Positions 43,506-52,671 of a stretch of DNA of 64,000 nucleotides are shown here, in pieces (position 1 is the stretch's first letter; each line of letters begins with the position of its first letter). A program made the position numbers and the translations under genes. Under the pieces are notes generated by a model that was not told where the DNA came from, ran no database searches, and was given only the letters and a program-made list of their open reading frames with translations. The stretch lies in contig NZ_JAKOOW010000033.1 in assembly GCF_022288825.1 (NCBI RefSeq), positions 1-64,000 on the forward strand, read 5' to 3'. The DNA comes from Kingella pumchi. GTDB taxonomy: Bacteria; Pseudomonadota; Gammaproteobacteria; Burkholderiales; Neisseriaceae.

Positions 43506-44348
43506 TTATTCTTCCGTCTCGCCGGTGGCGAAGAAATAATGGCTGGTGGTGAACGGATTGCCCTGTTCGTCGGCCAGTTCGGCGCCGGCGGCCGAATGCT
43601 TGATTACCAGCAGGTTCAGGCTGCCGGCGCTGTTGAGCACGCTGCCGGCGTCTTCGCCGTTATTGAGCACTTTGCCGCCGGCCTGCTGCGGCGCGGCGTT
43701 TTCGGCAATCGCCAGCCCGCGTTTGACCTGGCCGCGGTATTGGGCGCGGGCGATGACTTCCTGGCCGGGGTAGCAGCCTTTGCGGAAATGGATGCCGCCG
43801 ATGGTGTGCTGGTTGAGCATCTGGGCGACGCAGCTTTCGCTGGTGGCGGCGCAGATCCACGGATAGCCGCTGGCGATTTCGTGCTGCTGCCAGCGTGTTT
43901 CGGCGGCGGCGTCGTAAGGCGGCAGCTCGGCGGCGGTGGCAATCTGCATCACGCCGCCGTGCGGCAGTTCGGCGCGGCCCTCGGGCGCGGGAAACTGGTG
44001 CTGCGGTTCGCTCGGGAAAACGGGAGCGGCATCATCGGGCAGCAGGCCGGCCACGCCGTAGTCGGGCAGGATTTCAAACTGCACTTTGGCGCGCATCACA
44101 AACATCCGCAGCCGCTTCAGCACGGTTTCCGCCAGATCGGCGGCCAGCGCCAGCAGGATTTCGTCGCCGGCGTTGTAGGCCAAAAGGTTGGCGATCACGC
44201 GGCCTTTGGGCGTGTTGTAGGTGGCATAGCAGGCATGGCCGGCGGGAAGGTTGTTGATGTCGTTGGAAAACTGGCCGTGCAAAAAGCTGTGGCGGTCGTC
44301 GCCGACGGCGCGGATAACGGCGAAAAAGGGCAGGGTGCTGGCAGACAT
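43506..44348 (-). CDS. ygfZ: YgfZ/GcvT-domain folate-binding protein
   Basis: The 280-residue protein has the defining motif KGCYPGQEVIAR (about residues 187-198). YgfZ supports repair or assembly of certain iron-sulfur enzymes such as MiaB in a folate-dependent way. N-terminal DRHSFLHGQFSNDINNL and TPKGRVIANLL are also typical. An in-frame DUS encodes AGSLNL near the C-terminus. Confidence 0.92.
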   Translation of the reverse strand: MSASTLPFFAVIRAVGDDRHSFLHGQFSNDINNLPAGHACYATYNTPKGRVIANLLAYNAGDEILLALAADLAETVLKRLRMFVMRAKVQFEILPDYGVAGLLPDDAAPVFPSEPQHQFPAPEGRAELPHGGVMQIATAAELPPYDAAAETRWQQHEIASGYPWICAATSESCVAQMLNQHTIGGIHFRKGCYPGQEVIARAQYRGQVKRGLAIAENAAPQQAGGKVLNNGEDAGSVLNSAGSLNLLVIKHSAAGAELADEQGNPFTTSHYFFATGETEE

Positions 44349-44496
44349 GTTAAAAGTTTCCTTTCCGGTGAAACAATTTGCGATGGCGGAAAATAACGCC
44401 TTTTGACGCCGCTTTCAAGCGCCGGCAGCCTGAAAATGGTCAAGCTGCGGTTTTGCCGATAAAATGCGCGCCCCCAACTACTTCAGGCAGCCTGAA

Positions 44497-45165
44497 ATGA
44501 TAAGTGCCGCTTCCCAGTATTTTTCCGCCCTAATTGATATCGTGCTGCACATCGACCAACATCTGGCGGCGCTGGCCGGCGAATACGGCGTGTGGATTTA
44601 CGCCGTATTGTTTGTGATCGTTTTTTGCGAAACCGGGCTGGTGTTCACCCCGTTTTTGCCCGGCGATTCGCTGCTGTTTGCCGCCGGTGCGGTGGCCGCG
44701 TCTTCCGGCGGCAGCCTGAATGTGCACCTGATCGCCGCACTGCTGCTGGCGGCGGCGATACTGGGCGACGCCGTCAATTTCGCCATCGGCAAAGCCTTCG
44801 GCGCGCGGCTGTTTTCGCGCCCGAACTCGCGCCTGTTCAAACCCGAATACCTGCAAAAAACCCACGCCTTTTACGAAAAATACGGCGGCAAAACCATTAT
44901 CCTCGCCCGCTTCGTGCCGGTGGTGCGCACCTTCGCCCCCTTTGTGGCCGGCATGGGGCGGATGCACTACGCCACCTTTATCCGCTACAACATCATCGGC
45001 GCGCTGGCGTGGGTGCTGCTTCTGACCTATCTGGGCTACGCCTTCGGCAACGTGCCGCTGGTTAAACAGAATTTCGGCTTGCTGGTTATCGGCATTATCG
45101 TGGTATCGGTGCTGCCGATGGCGGTGGAAATCGTCCGCGCCTTTGTGCGCAAAAAGCGCGCGTAA
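44497..45165 (+). CDS. DedA-family membrane protein
   Basis: The 222-residue protein has four to five membrane helices and the family's VIVFCETGLVFTPFLPGDSLLFAAGAVAA (as residues about 41-69; key Glu and PxLPGD/E) plus KYGGKTIILARFVPVVRTFAPFVAGMGRM (Arg and Pro signature). DedA proteins act as proton-linked lipid-carrier flippases or envelope maintenance factors. The start follows a DUS with no ribosome-binding site; the TTG/ATG upstream would translate the repeat. Confidence 0.88.
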   Translation: MISAASQYFSALIDIVLHIDQHLAALAGEYGVWIYAVLFVIVFCETGLVFTPFLPGDSLLFAAGAVAASSGGSLNVHLIAALLLAAAILGDAVNFAIGKAFGARLFSRPNSRLFKPEYLQKTHAFYEKYGGKTIILARFVPVVRTFAPFVAGMGRMHYATFIRYNIIGALAWVLLLTYLGYAFGNVPLVKQNFGLLVIGIIVVSVLPMAVEIVRAFVRKKRA

Positions 45166-45285
45166 AGGGCGAGGCGCAACAGGCAGCCTGAAAAGGCAAC
45201 AACCCCCTTATTCCCGTCAATGCCGCCCAGCTTTCAGGCTGCCAGCACCCCCAAGCAACCCGAAACGCCGCTGGAGCAACTGCTC

Positions 45286-45314
45286 TTTGTGCGCGGCGGC
45301 AAAGCCGTTATACT
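45286..45314 (+). promoter_or_regulatory. promoter of the cytochrome b561 gene
   Basis: TTTGTG (45286-45291), 17 bases, TATACT (45309-45314), about 35 bases upstream of the ATG. The -35 is weak. Confidence 0.5.
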
Positions 45315-45351
45315 CCGCGCCTTCGCAAACCACTTAAATAAAGACAAAAAC

Positions 45352-45855
45352 ATGAAACCCGATACTTTCGAACGCTACGGCTCGGTGAGCCGTTTTTTCC
45401 ATTGGTCGATGGCGCTGCTGTTTGTATTTATGTACTACAGCGCGGTGCTGTTTTCGCAGGAAAACTTCGACCTGATGCCCTACCACAAAGCCACCGGCCT
45501 GCTGCTGATGCTGCTGATTCTGCTGCGCGTGGTGTGGATGCTGGCCAATCTGAAAAAGCGCCCGCACGGCTCGCTGGTGGTCAAACTCGGCCATCTGGCG
45601 CTGTATCTGCTGATGCTGGCGGTGCCGGCCGTCGGCCTGATCCGCCAATACGGCGCGGCGCGGCATCCTCTGGAAATCGGCCCATTCACCCTGCCGCAGG
45701 CGGCGGAGAAAATCGAATGGATGTCCAATCTCGGCAACGCCGCCCACGGCAAACTGGGCTGGCTGCTGATGGCTTTTGCCATCGGCCATGTTGCCATGGC
45801 GCTTGTCCACCAGCTTAAAGGCGAAAAACTGCTGCAGCGCATGGCCGGCCGCTAA
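45352..45855 (+). CDS. cytochrome b561-family protein
   Basis: The 167-residue product has four membrane helices and conserved His residues in RFFHWSMALLF, MPYHKATGLLL, GKLGHLAL-type and AIGHVAMALVHQ contexts, able to ligate two hemes. It resembles CybB, which oxidises superoxide and passes electrons to ubiquinone. ATG 45352 is chosen; the longer frame would translate DUS repeats. Confidence 0.88.
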   Translation: MKPDTFERYGSVSRFFHWSMALLFVFMYYSAVLFSQENFDLMPYHKATGLLLMLLILLRVVWMLANLKKRPHGSLVVKLGHLALYLLMLAVPAVGLIRQYGAARHPLEIGPFTLPQAAEKIEWMSNLGNAAHGKLGWLLMAFAIGHVAMALVHQLKGEKLLQRMAGR

Positions 45856-45965
45856 ATCCGTTTTTGCAATCAACAAAACGCCCGTTTCAGGCAGCCTGAA
45901 ACGGGCGTTTGGTTTGGGTGGGCAGACAGGCAGCCTGAAAGCGTTGCCCGCCGTATCTGCCAAAC

Positions 45966-45986
45966 GGTGCGCGGTGCGCACCCTAC
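45966..45986 (+). repeat. 21-bp GTGCGCACC dispersed repeat
   Basis: Exact match to the copy at 1267-1287. Confidence 0.6.
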
Positions 45987-46008
45987 CGCCCATTTAGCCT
46001 GCGCTGAT

Positions 46009-46047
46009 GCAGCCTGAAAGCGGCAAACCGGCTTTCAGGCTGCTTTT
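46009..46047. terminator. DUS inverted-repeat terminator
   Basis: GCAGCCTGAAAGC (46009-46021) and GCTTTCAGGCTGC (46031-46043) form a perfect 13-bp stem followed by a T-run, between the convergent cytochrome b561 and envC genes. Confidence 0.7.
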
Positions 46048-46079
46048 TGTTTGGGCAGACGGCGTTTTCAGGCTGCCGT

Positions 46080-47444
46080 TTAGCGCAGCCAGGACTGCGG
46101 GTTGATGGTGCGGCCGCGGTAGCGCAGTTCGAAATACAGGCCCTGTTCGCCGCTGGGCAGGGTGCCGCTGCTGCCGATGCTTTGGCCGGCGGCGACGCTG
46201 CTGCCGTTGCCGACGGCCAGCGACGAGAGTCCGCCGTAAACCGAAAGGTAGCCGTCGCCGTGGCTGATGATGACGGTGTTGCCGTAGCCGCGCAGGTCGG
46301 CGGCGTATTCGACGCGGCCGGCGGCGACGCTGCGCACGGCGGCGTGGTCGGCGGCGAAAAACAGTCCGCGCCAGACGCCGCCGCTGGGGCGGGCGCTGCC
46401 GAAGCGGCCGCTGACGCCGGCGGATACCGGCCGCAGCAGGGCGCCTTGTTTGCGGCCGAAGCCGCTGCCTTCGGGGGCTTTGGCGGCGGGGCGGGCTTGG
46501 TCGGACGTGGTGTTGTCGCGGGACGGTTCGGTGCGGGCGCTGTTTTCATCCAGCGCCAAATCTTCGGCGGTCAGCGTCGAGCGTTCGCGCTGTTGGTCGC
46601 GCTTGCCGGCGTTTTGGCTGCCGGCTGGGTTTTTGGCTGCCGGCGGCGGGGTTTTGGCGGCAGGTTTTTTTGCTGCCTGCTCGGCTTTGGCGCGGGCGGC
46701 TTTTTCCCGCTGGGCGGCTTCGGCTTTGCGCTGGGCGGCTTCGCGGGCGGCAATTTGGGCGACGATTTGGTTGAGCCGTTTTTCGTCTTGGCGCAGGCCG
46801 GCCAGGCGGCGGTTTTGTTTGTCGATGTCGGCGCTCAGGCGGCGGCTGTCGCTTTGGGCTTTGCTTTCTTCCTGGCCGAGTTGTTTGAGTTTGCTGCGGC
46901 TGGCGGCGGCCAGTTTTTCCAGACGCGCCAGCTCGGCATTGACCGCCGTTTCTTGGCGGTTTAATTCGCGCTGCTGTTCGGCCAGCCGCTGCAGCACTTT
47001 GTCGTTGGCCTGGCTGATATGGCGGCTGTAGCGCAGAAAACGGCTTTTTTGCGCGGCATCGGCGTTTTTCAGAAACAGCACGAGGGCGTGGCTTTGGCGG
47101 TTGCGGTAGTTGCCGTTGATCAGGCGCGCCACTTGCGCTTTGGTGGCGGCGATGTCGGTTTTCAGGCTTTCGAGATCGGTTTGCAGCTTCTGCAGGCTGC
47201 TCCAGGCGGCGTTTTGGCGGCGGGTGATGGCTTCGAGCTCGCGTTTGAGCTGCTGCAGGCGCAGTTTGGCGCGCTGCAGGGCGGCATCGGCGCGGCGGCG
47301 GGCGTTTTCTTTCTGCTGCAGCTCCTGCTGGGCACGGCCGATGGCCTGCTGCACGCTGTCGAGCCGCTCGCTCTCGTTTTCGGCATGCGCGGCGGTGCAG
47401 GCAAAAACGGCGGCCAGCAGCAGAAGGCGGAAACGGTTTTTCAT
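46080..47444 (-). CDS. envC: EnvC-type murein hydrolase activator
   Basis: The 454-residue periplasmic protein has a signal peptide (MKNRFRLLLLAAVFACTAAHA), two long coiled coils (about residues 25-240), an Ala/Lys/Pro-rich linker and a C-terminal LytM domain (about 320-454). The LytM zinc ligands are missing: where an HxH would stand there is GDGYLSVYGG. This is typical of EnvC, which activates amidases at division instead of cutting murein. ATG 47444 is at the signal peptide. Confidence 0.9.
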   Translation of the reverse strand: MKNRFRLLLLAAVFACTAAHAENESERLDSVQQAIGRAQQELQQKENARRRADAALQRAKLRLQQLKRELEAITRRQNAAWSSLQKLQTDLESLKTDIAATKAQVARLINGNYRNRQSHALVLFLKNADAAQKSRFLRYSRHISQANDKVLQRLAEQQRELNRQETAVNAELARLEKLAAASRSKLKQLGQEESKAQSDSRRLSADIDKQNRRLAGLRQDEKRLNQIVAQIAAREAAQRKAEAAQREKAARAKAEQAAKKPAAKTPPPAAKNPAGSQNAGKRDQQRERSTLTAEDLALDENSARTEPSRDNTTSDQARPAAKAPEGSGFGRKQGALLRPVSAGVSGRFGSARPSGGVWRGLFFAADHAAVRSVAAGRVEYAADLRGYGNTVIISHGDGYLSVYGGLSSLAVGNGSSVAAGQSIGSSGTLPSGEQGLYFELRYRGRTINPQSWLR

Positions 47445-47602
47445 GGCGGGGGACTGGTCGGGAAAAGCCGCGATTATAACGGCAGGCGCCGGCAGCCTGA
47501 AAAGCGGCGGCGGATATTTTTCAGGCTGCCTGTATGCCGAAGGCACAGAGCAAAGCAGCCTGAAAGCCGGTTTGGCGCTTTCAGGCTGCTTGGCAAGCGG
47601 GG

Positions 47603-48199
47603 TTACTGCCGGTATTGCGACGCCCGCAGCGGGTCTTCGGGAATCTGTTGGAGAAAGCCTTTGCCGAAGCCTTTGATCGAGGCAAGGTTTTCGTCGATAT
47701 GGGTGGCGCGGATGCGGATAATCGAATTAAAGAGCGCCATCAGCAGAAGCAGCGCCAAAGGCACGATAACCAGCAGGGCATTGATTTCGCGGTATTCGCC
47801 GGAGAATATCACCAAAAACGGCAGCAGCAACAGCACCAGAAAAACGATGGCCAGCGCCAGATTCAGGCGGCGGCGCCAGATGTGCTTGGGGCAGTAGCAC
47901 AGCGTAAGCAGCACTTTTTTGCGCAGCAGCAGCGCCAGAACGGCATACAGCAGCAGCGCCAGTCCGCCGGTAATAAATACCAGCAGCAGCACCCAATACA
48001 CATGCGGCGAATGCCAGTAGAGCTTGCTCGGCCTGGCCGGCGGCTGCGCCGCTTCGCCGCAGCGCACGCAGCAGTGGGGCAGATCGCTCTCGGGCGGCAG
48101 ATAGACGGTTTTGCCGTCGCGCCAGCATTCGTGTTGGTTAAACAGTTGCTCTTCGGCAGCCTGCGGGGTTTGGTAGGGGTTGAAATCGTTGTTTGTCAT
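47603..48199 (-). CDS. membrane protein with NDFNPYQTP start and CxxC pair, paralog B
   Basis: The 198-residue product shares the start (NNDFNPYQTPQA), a CVRCGEA zinc-ribbon-like pair, a second pair (CYCPKH), four hydrophobic segments and a GFGKGFLQQIPEDP end with the gene at 32537-33136. The two Cys pairs fit a cytoplasmic zinc site beside a membrane domain. No known family function is recognised. Confidence 0.72.
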   Translation of the reverse strand: MTNNDFNPYQTPQAAEEQLFNQHECWRDGKTVYLPPESDLPHCCVRCGEAAQPPARPSKLYWHSPHVYWVLLLVFITGGLALLLYAVLALLLRKKVLLTLCYCPKHIWRRRLNLALAIVFLVLLLLPFLVIFSGEYREINALLVIVPLALLLLMALFNSIIRIRATHIDENLASIKGFGKGFLQQIPEDPLRASQYRQ

Positions 48200-48261
48200 C
48201 GGAAGTCGGTTTTTTTGCTTGGGGGAGGGAGACGGTATTTTCAGGCTGCCTGCGGCCGGCG

Positions 48262-48750
48262 CTATTTGGGCGGCAGGCAGCCTGAAAGCAGGGCGGCGAT
48301 TTGCTGCAGGCCGGCGGCGTCGGTGTCGTCGAAAGCCGCAAGCTCTTCGGCATCGGCATCAAGCACGCCCCACACTTTGCCGTGACGGTTGGTAAGCGGG
48401 ACGACGATTTCCGACTGCGCGCGCGAGGAGCAGGCGATGTGGTCGGGATGGGCATTGACATCGGCTACCACCAACGTGGCGCGCTGCTGCCATGCCTGTC
48501 CGCACACGCCGCGGCCGTAGGCAATGCGGGTGCAGGCCAGCGGCCCTTGGAACGGCCCCAACACCAAATCGTTGTCGCGCACCAGATAAAAGCCCACCCA
48601 CAGCCAGCCGAAGGCTTCTTTGAGCACGGCGGCGGTGTTGGCAAGATTGGCGGTTAGGTCGGTTTCGCCTGCGATTAGGGCGACGATTTGCGGCAGCAGC
48701 TCGGCATAGCGCTCGGATTTGTTGTTGCCGCTAAGGTTCAACGTGTGCAT
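48262..48750 (-). CDS. msrC: free methionine-(R)-sulfoxide reductase (GAF domain)
   Basis: The 162-residue protein shows the fRMsr pattern LVLGPFQGPLACTRIAYGRGVCGQAW (as key motif GPFQGPLACTRI..GRGVCG) and HIACSSRAQSEIVVPL, with the three functional Cys (about residues 73, 83 and 107) present. It reduces free Met-R-sulfoxide. The last residues come from an in-frame DUS. Confidence 0.92.
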   Translation of the reverse strand: MHTLNLSGNNKSERYAELLPQIVALIAGETDLTANLANTAAVLKEAFGWLWVGFYLVRDNDLVLGPFQGPLACTRIAYGRGVCGQAWQQRATLVVADVNAHPDHIACSSRAQSEIVVPLTNRHGKVWGVLDADAEELAAFDDTDAAGLQQIAALLSGCLPPK

Positions 48751-48874
48751 GGTATCGGGCAGCCTGAAAACAAAAAGGCCGCCATTATCCGCCTAAAGCA
48801 CCCTTATCGGAAAGCGCCGCGCGCGTGTAGAATGGCCGTTTTCCCACCCGTCAATACGACCTATGGAGAAACAC

Positions 48875-49225
48875 ATGAAAAAGCTCTTTCCCACAAACAG
48901 CCTGATTTCCGTGATTAAAGTATCCGACTATGCCGCCGCACTGGCTTGGTACGGCGCCTGGCTGGGCGAGCCGGACGAAGTGCCGATGGATGGCATGGCG
49001 GAATGGCGCATTGCCGATAATGCCTGGCTGCAACTGGATGCCAGCGAAGGCGCTGCCCATCCCGCTGCCGTCGTTATCGGCGTGAATGATGTTGCCGCCT
49101 GCCGTGCGGCCTTGCTGACGGCGGGAATTGCCGCCGGCGACATTGTCGATTGGGAGGTCGTTCTGTGCTGCGACCTGCACGACCCGGACGGCAACAGAAT
49201 TTCCCTGGCACAAGTCATCGGATAA
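48875..49225 (+). CDS. VOC (glyoxalase/dioxygenase-fold) family protein
   Basis: The 116-residue product has the VOC half-barrel pattern: SLISVIKVSDYAAALAWYGAWLGEP and DLHDPDGNRISLAQV at the end. The ligands cannot be assigned. GGAG precedes ATG 48875; an ATG at 48863 lies over that site. The next gene starts 57 bases downstream, probably in one unit. Confidence 0.75.
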   Translation: MKKLFPTNSLISVIKVSDYAAALAWYGAWLGEPDEVPMDGMAEWRIADNAWLQLDASEGAAHPAAVVIGVNDVAACRAALLTAGIAAGDIVDWEVVLCCDLHDPDGNRISLAQVIG

Positions 49226-49282
49226 CACCATGATCGCTTACCTGCGCGGCACGTTCCTGCTCAAACAGGCAAGGAGCAGGCA

Positions 49283-49894
49283 ATGAAACTGTACACCAGC
49301 ATCACTTCCCCGTATTCCCGCGCCATTATGCTGACCGCGCTCTCGCAGGGCATGGACGGCTTGGCATTGGCTTACGCCGATCCGTGGGCGACGCCGCCGG
49401 AGCTGACCGCCGTCAATCCGCTCTCGCAGGTGCCGGCGCTGCTTGCCGACGACGGTACCGTTATCTGCGGCACGGCCTTTGTTGCCGACTACCTGTTCAG
49501 CCATCCGCTGCACGACGCGCAGCAGGCGGCGCTGGCCGGCTATGCGCAGGCGCTGCTCGACCAGGTGGTCAAAGCCTATTCGCTGGCCAAATTCCTGCCC
49601 GATGGCATGGCCGAACACCCGCATATCCCGCGTGCTCGCGAAGCCGTGGTCCGCGGCCTGCAGCAGGCGCCCGCGCTTGATCCGCGCAGCAATGAGTTCG
49701 CCCACCATCTGCTGGGCATGGCCTTTTCCTATGCCGAACTGCGCCATCCTACGCTGTTTGACCAACTGGGCGATGCCAACCGCGCCGCCTTTTCCGAATA
49801 CCGGCAGCGCGCCGACGTGCAGGCCGTCGGCATCGAAGCGCTCGAGCGCAAACCCGCTACCATCGCCGCCATCCGCGCCACCATCGCCGCCTGA
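49283..49894 (+). CDS. glutathione S-transferase family protein
   Basis: The 203-residue product has a thioredoxin-like N-terminal domain (MKLYTSITSPYSRAIML, NPLSQVPALLADDGTVICGTAFVADYL) and an all-helical C-terminal domain. The SPYSR site corresponds to the Ser/Tyr/Cys catalytic position. AAGGAG precedes the ATG. The substrate is unknown. Confidence 0.85.
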   Translation: MKLYTSITSPYSRAIMLTALSQGMDGLALAYADPWATPPELTAVNPLSQVPALLADDGTVICGTAFVADYLFSHPLHDAQQAALAGYAQALLDQVVKAYSLAKFLPDGMAEHPHIPRAREAVVRGLQQAPALDPRSNEFAHHLLGMAFSYAELRHPTLFDQLGDANRAAFSEYRQRADVQAVGIEALERKPATIAAIRATIAA

Positions 49895-50053
49895 CGGGCA
49901 AAGCAGCCTGAAAAAGCAGCCTGAAAAGCCGTTTTCCGCCTTTCAGGCTGCTTTTTTCAGGCTGCCTGTGGGGCAAACGAAAGAGAAAAAAGCCTGTATT
50001 GCTGCAGGCTTTTTGCAACGGTCAAAAGGTAAACGGCTGCTGCCGCAGACAAA

Positions 50054-50094
50054 AAAGCAGCCTGAAAACCACAACTCGGTTTTCAGGCTGCTTT
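50054..50094. terminator. perfect 17-bp DUS hairpin terminator
   Basis: AAAGCAGCCTGAAAACC (50054-50070) and its exact complement (50078-50094) with a 7-base loop, between the convergent GST-like and pnp genes. Confidence 0.75.
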
Positions 50095-50109
50095 ATTACG
50101 GTGCAGGGA

Positions 50110-52227
50110 TTACTGCGCGGGGTTGTCCTGCGCGGGCGCTTCGATCAGGGCTTTGATCGACAGGCGCACGCGACCGCGGTCGTCCACTTCCAGCGCTTTT
50201 ACTTTGACGCTCTGGCCGACTTTGAGGTAGTCGTTAACGTCTTTCACGCGCTCGTGGGCGATTTGGCTGATGTGTACCAGGCCGTCTTTGCCAGGCATGA
50301 CGGAAACGATCGCGCCGACGTTGTTGTCGAGGATTTTCACTACGGTGCCGTCGTACACTTTGCCCACTTCGACTTCGGCGGTGATTTCTTCGATGCGTTT
50401 TTTCGCGGCTTCCACCGAATCGGCGCTGACGGCGGCGATGGTGATGGTGCCGTCTTCGGCGATGTTGATTTCGGTGCCGGTTTCGGCGGTCAGCGCACGG
50501 ATGGTTTCGCCGCCTTTGCCGATCACGTCGCGGATTTTGTCCTGGTTGATTTTCATGGTAAAGAGACGCGGCGCGTGTTGCGACAATTCCTGCGGGCCCT
50601 GCACCGCTTCTTTCATCTGGCCGAGGATGTGCAGGCGGGCTTCTTTGGCCTGTGCCAGTGCGATCTGCATGATTTCTTTGGTGATGCCTTGGATTTTGAT
50701 ATCCATTTGCAGCGCGGTTACGCCGTCGGTGGTGCCGGCCACTTTGAAGTCCATGTCGCCGAGGTGGTCTTCGTCGCCCAGGATGTCGGTGAGCACGGCG
50801 AATTTGTTGCCTTCCAAAATCAGACCCATGGCGATACCGGCCACATGAGCTTTAAGCGGCACACCGGCGGAGAGCAGGCTCAGGCAGCCGCCGCAGACGG
50901 AAGCCATGGAAGACGAGCCGTTGGATTCGGTGATTTCGGAGACCACGCGCATGGTGTAGCTGAACTCTTCCGGCTCGGGCAGCACGGCCAAGAGCGCACG
51001 TTTGGCCAGGCGGCCATGGCCGATTTCGCGGCGTTTGGGTGCGCCCATGCGGCCGCATTCGCCGGTGGAATAGGGCGGGAAGTTGTAGTGCAGCATAAAG
51101 CGGTCGGTGTATTCGCCGGAGAGAGCGTCGATGATTTGCTCGTCGCGCGATGTGCCGAGGGTGGCGACGGCCAGCGCCTGGGTTTCGCCGCGTGTAAACA
51201 GCGCCGAGCCGTGGGTGCGCGGCAGCACGCCGGTTTGGATATTGATGGGGCGCACGGTGCGGGTGTCGCGGCCGTCGATGCGCGGCTGGCCGTTAAGGAT
51301 TTGGCTGCGGACAACGTCGGCTTCCAGATGTTTGAAAATGCCCTTGATTTCGTTGGCGGCGAGGGTGTCGGTGTCTTCGTTGATTAAGGCAGCCTGAACG
51401 GCAGCCCATGCTTCGGCGATTTTCGCGCCGCGTGCCTGTTTCGAGCGGATTTTGAAGGCTTCGGCGATGGTGTCGCCGGCGATTTCTTTCACTTTGGCCA
51501 CCAGCTCGGCGTTCGGCTCGGGCGCTTTCCAGTCCCACACTTCGGGGTTCACTTCGTCGGCCAGCTCGTTGATGGCTTTAATCACGGCCTGCATCTGCTC
51601 GTGACCGTAAACCACTGCGCCGAGCATCACGTCTTCGGGCAGGATGTCGGCTTCGGATTCCACCATTAAGACGGCCTGCGCGGTACCGGCCACCACCAAA
51701 TCCAGCTGCGATTTTTCCAGCTGGGTTTTGGTCGGGTTCAGCACATAGCCGCCGTCCAGATAGCCCACGCGCGCCGCACCGATCGGGCCGGCAAAGGGCA
51801 CGCCGCTCAACACCAGTGCGGCGGAAGCGCCGATCATCGCGGGGATGTCGGAATCGATTTCGGGATCAACGGACACCACCATCGCCACAACTTGGATGTC
51901 GTGATAGAAACCTTCGGGGAACAGCGGGCGGATGGGGCGGTCGATCAGGCGGCTGGTGAGGATTTCTTTTTCGCTCTGCTTGCCTTCGCGCTTGAAAAAG
52001 CCGCCGGGGATTTTGCCTGCGGCGTAGGTGCGCTCGAGATAATCGACGGTCAGCGGGAAGAAGTCCTGCCCGGCTTTGACTTCTTTATTGGCGGTAACGG
52101 CCACCAAAACCACGGTGTCGCCCATAGACACTTTCACCGCCGCAGCGGCCTGGCGGGCGATTTCGCCGGTTTCGAGGGTTACGGTGTGCTGGCCGTATTG
52201 GAAGGTTTTGACGTGTTTGTTAAACAT
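50110..52227 (-). CDS. pnp: polyribonucleotide nucleotidyltransferase (PNPase)
   Basis: The 705-residue phosphorolytic 3' exoribonuclease has two RNase PH cores, a KH domain (GKGGETIRAL, about residues 559-568) and an S1 domain (VGKVYDGTVVKI to VRLSIKAL). The second core has GRLAKRALLAVLP and SNGSSSMASVCGG. Unusually for the family, rpsO is not upstream; a tRNA-Val gene is divergent instead. The leader of roughly 110 bases could carry RNase III-dependent autoregulation. Confidence 0.97.
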   Translation of the reverse strand: MFNKHVKTFQYGQHTVTLETGEIARQAAAAVKVSMGDTVVLVAVTANKEVKAGQDFFPLTVDYLERTYAAGKIPGGFFKREGKQSEKEILTSRLIDRPIRPLFPEGFYHDIQVVAMVVSVDPEIDSDIPAMIGASAALVLSGVPFAGPIGAARVGYLDGGYVLNPTKTQLEKSQLDLVVAGTAQAVLMVESEADILPEDVMLGAVVYGHEQMQAVIKAINELADEVNPEVWDWKAPEPNAELVAKVKEIAGDTIAEAFKIRSKQARGAKIAEAWAAVQAALINEDTDTLAANEIKGIFKHLEADVVRSQILNGQPRIDGRDTRTVRPINIQTGVLPRTHGSALFTRGETQALAVATLGTSRDEQIIDALSGEYTDRFMLHYNFPPYSTGECGRMGAPKRREIGHGRLAKRALLAVLPEPEEFSYTMRVVSEITESNGSSSMASVCGGCLSLLSAGVPLKAHVAGIAMGLILEGNKFAVLTDILGDEDHLGDMDFKVAGTTDGVTALQMDIKIQGITKEIMQIALAQAKEARLHILGQMKEAVQGPQELSQHAPRLFTMKINQDKIRDVIGKGGETIRALTAETGTEINIAEDGTITIAAVSADSVEAAKKRIEEITAEVEVGKVYDGTVVKILDNNVGAIVSVMPGKDGLVHISQIAHERVKDVNDYLKVGQSVKVKALEVDDRGRVRLSIKALIEAPAQDNPAQ

Positions 52228-52346
52228 GCGGATTCCTTTGTATGGAAGTGCCCGCCGCTAAAACTCTAATGATGCACACTGTGCGACAGCCTGAAATGTG
52301 CATGGTTAGGGTTTCGGGCGTGCGGGCGGGTTGAAAAACGGGGCGG

Positions 52347-52355
52347 ATTCTAGCA
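52347..52355 (-). promoter_or_regulatory. extended -10 promoter of pnp
   Basis: TGC plus TAGAAT (52352-52347) on the minus strand, about 110 bases upstream of the ATG. No clear -35. Confidence 0.45.
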
Positions 52356-52421
52356 TATTTGCCGCTGAAAACCTAAACAAAAACCCTTTGCAGGCAGCCT
52401 GAAAAAAGCTGCGGCCAAGGC

Positions 52422-52450
52422 TTGCCCAAAAGCGGCGCCCCCCGTATAAT
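52422..52450 (+). promoter_or_regulatory. promoter of tRNA-Val
   Basis: TTGCCC (52422-52427), 17 bases, TATAAT (52445-52450), 15 bases before the mature tRNA. Confidence 0.8.
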
Positions 52451-52465
52451 CGCGCCCTTTCACAC

Positions 52466-52542
52466 AGGCACGTAGCTCAGTTGGTTAGAGCACCACCTTG
52501 ACATGGTGGGGGTCGTTGGTTCGAGTCCAATCGTGCCTACCA
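52466..52542 (+). tRNA. tRNA-Val (GAC)
   Basis: The 77-base gene folds fully: acceptor AGGCACG with CGTGCCT, D arm GCTC...GAGC, anticodon stem CCACC/GGTGG with loop TTGACAT (anticodon GAC), T arm GTTGG/CCAAT with loop TTCGAGT, discriminator A and an encoded CCA. It closely resembles E. coli tRNA-Val(GAC). Confidence 0.97.
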
Positions 52543-52553
52543 GATTCATTGGA

Positions 52554-52586
52554 CAGCAGAGGTTTCTGGAACTTTTGCTGTTTTTT
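52554..52586 (+). terminator. terminator of tRNA-Val
   Basis: A stem of about 11-13 bp (CAGCAGAGGTTTC with GGAACTTTTGCTG, two to three wobble pairs) followed by six T residues. Confidence 0.75.
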
Positions 52587-52671
52587 GTTATTTACCGTTA
52601 TTTATTGATTGCTTTCAGGCTGCCTAAACCGTTTTCAGGCAGCCTGAAAACCGCTTATCCGGAGCCATACC

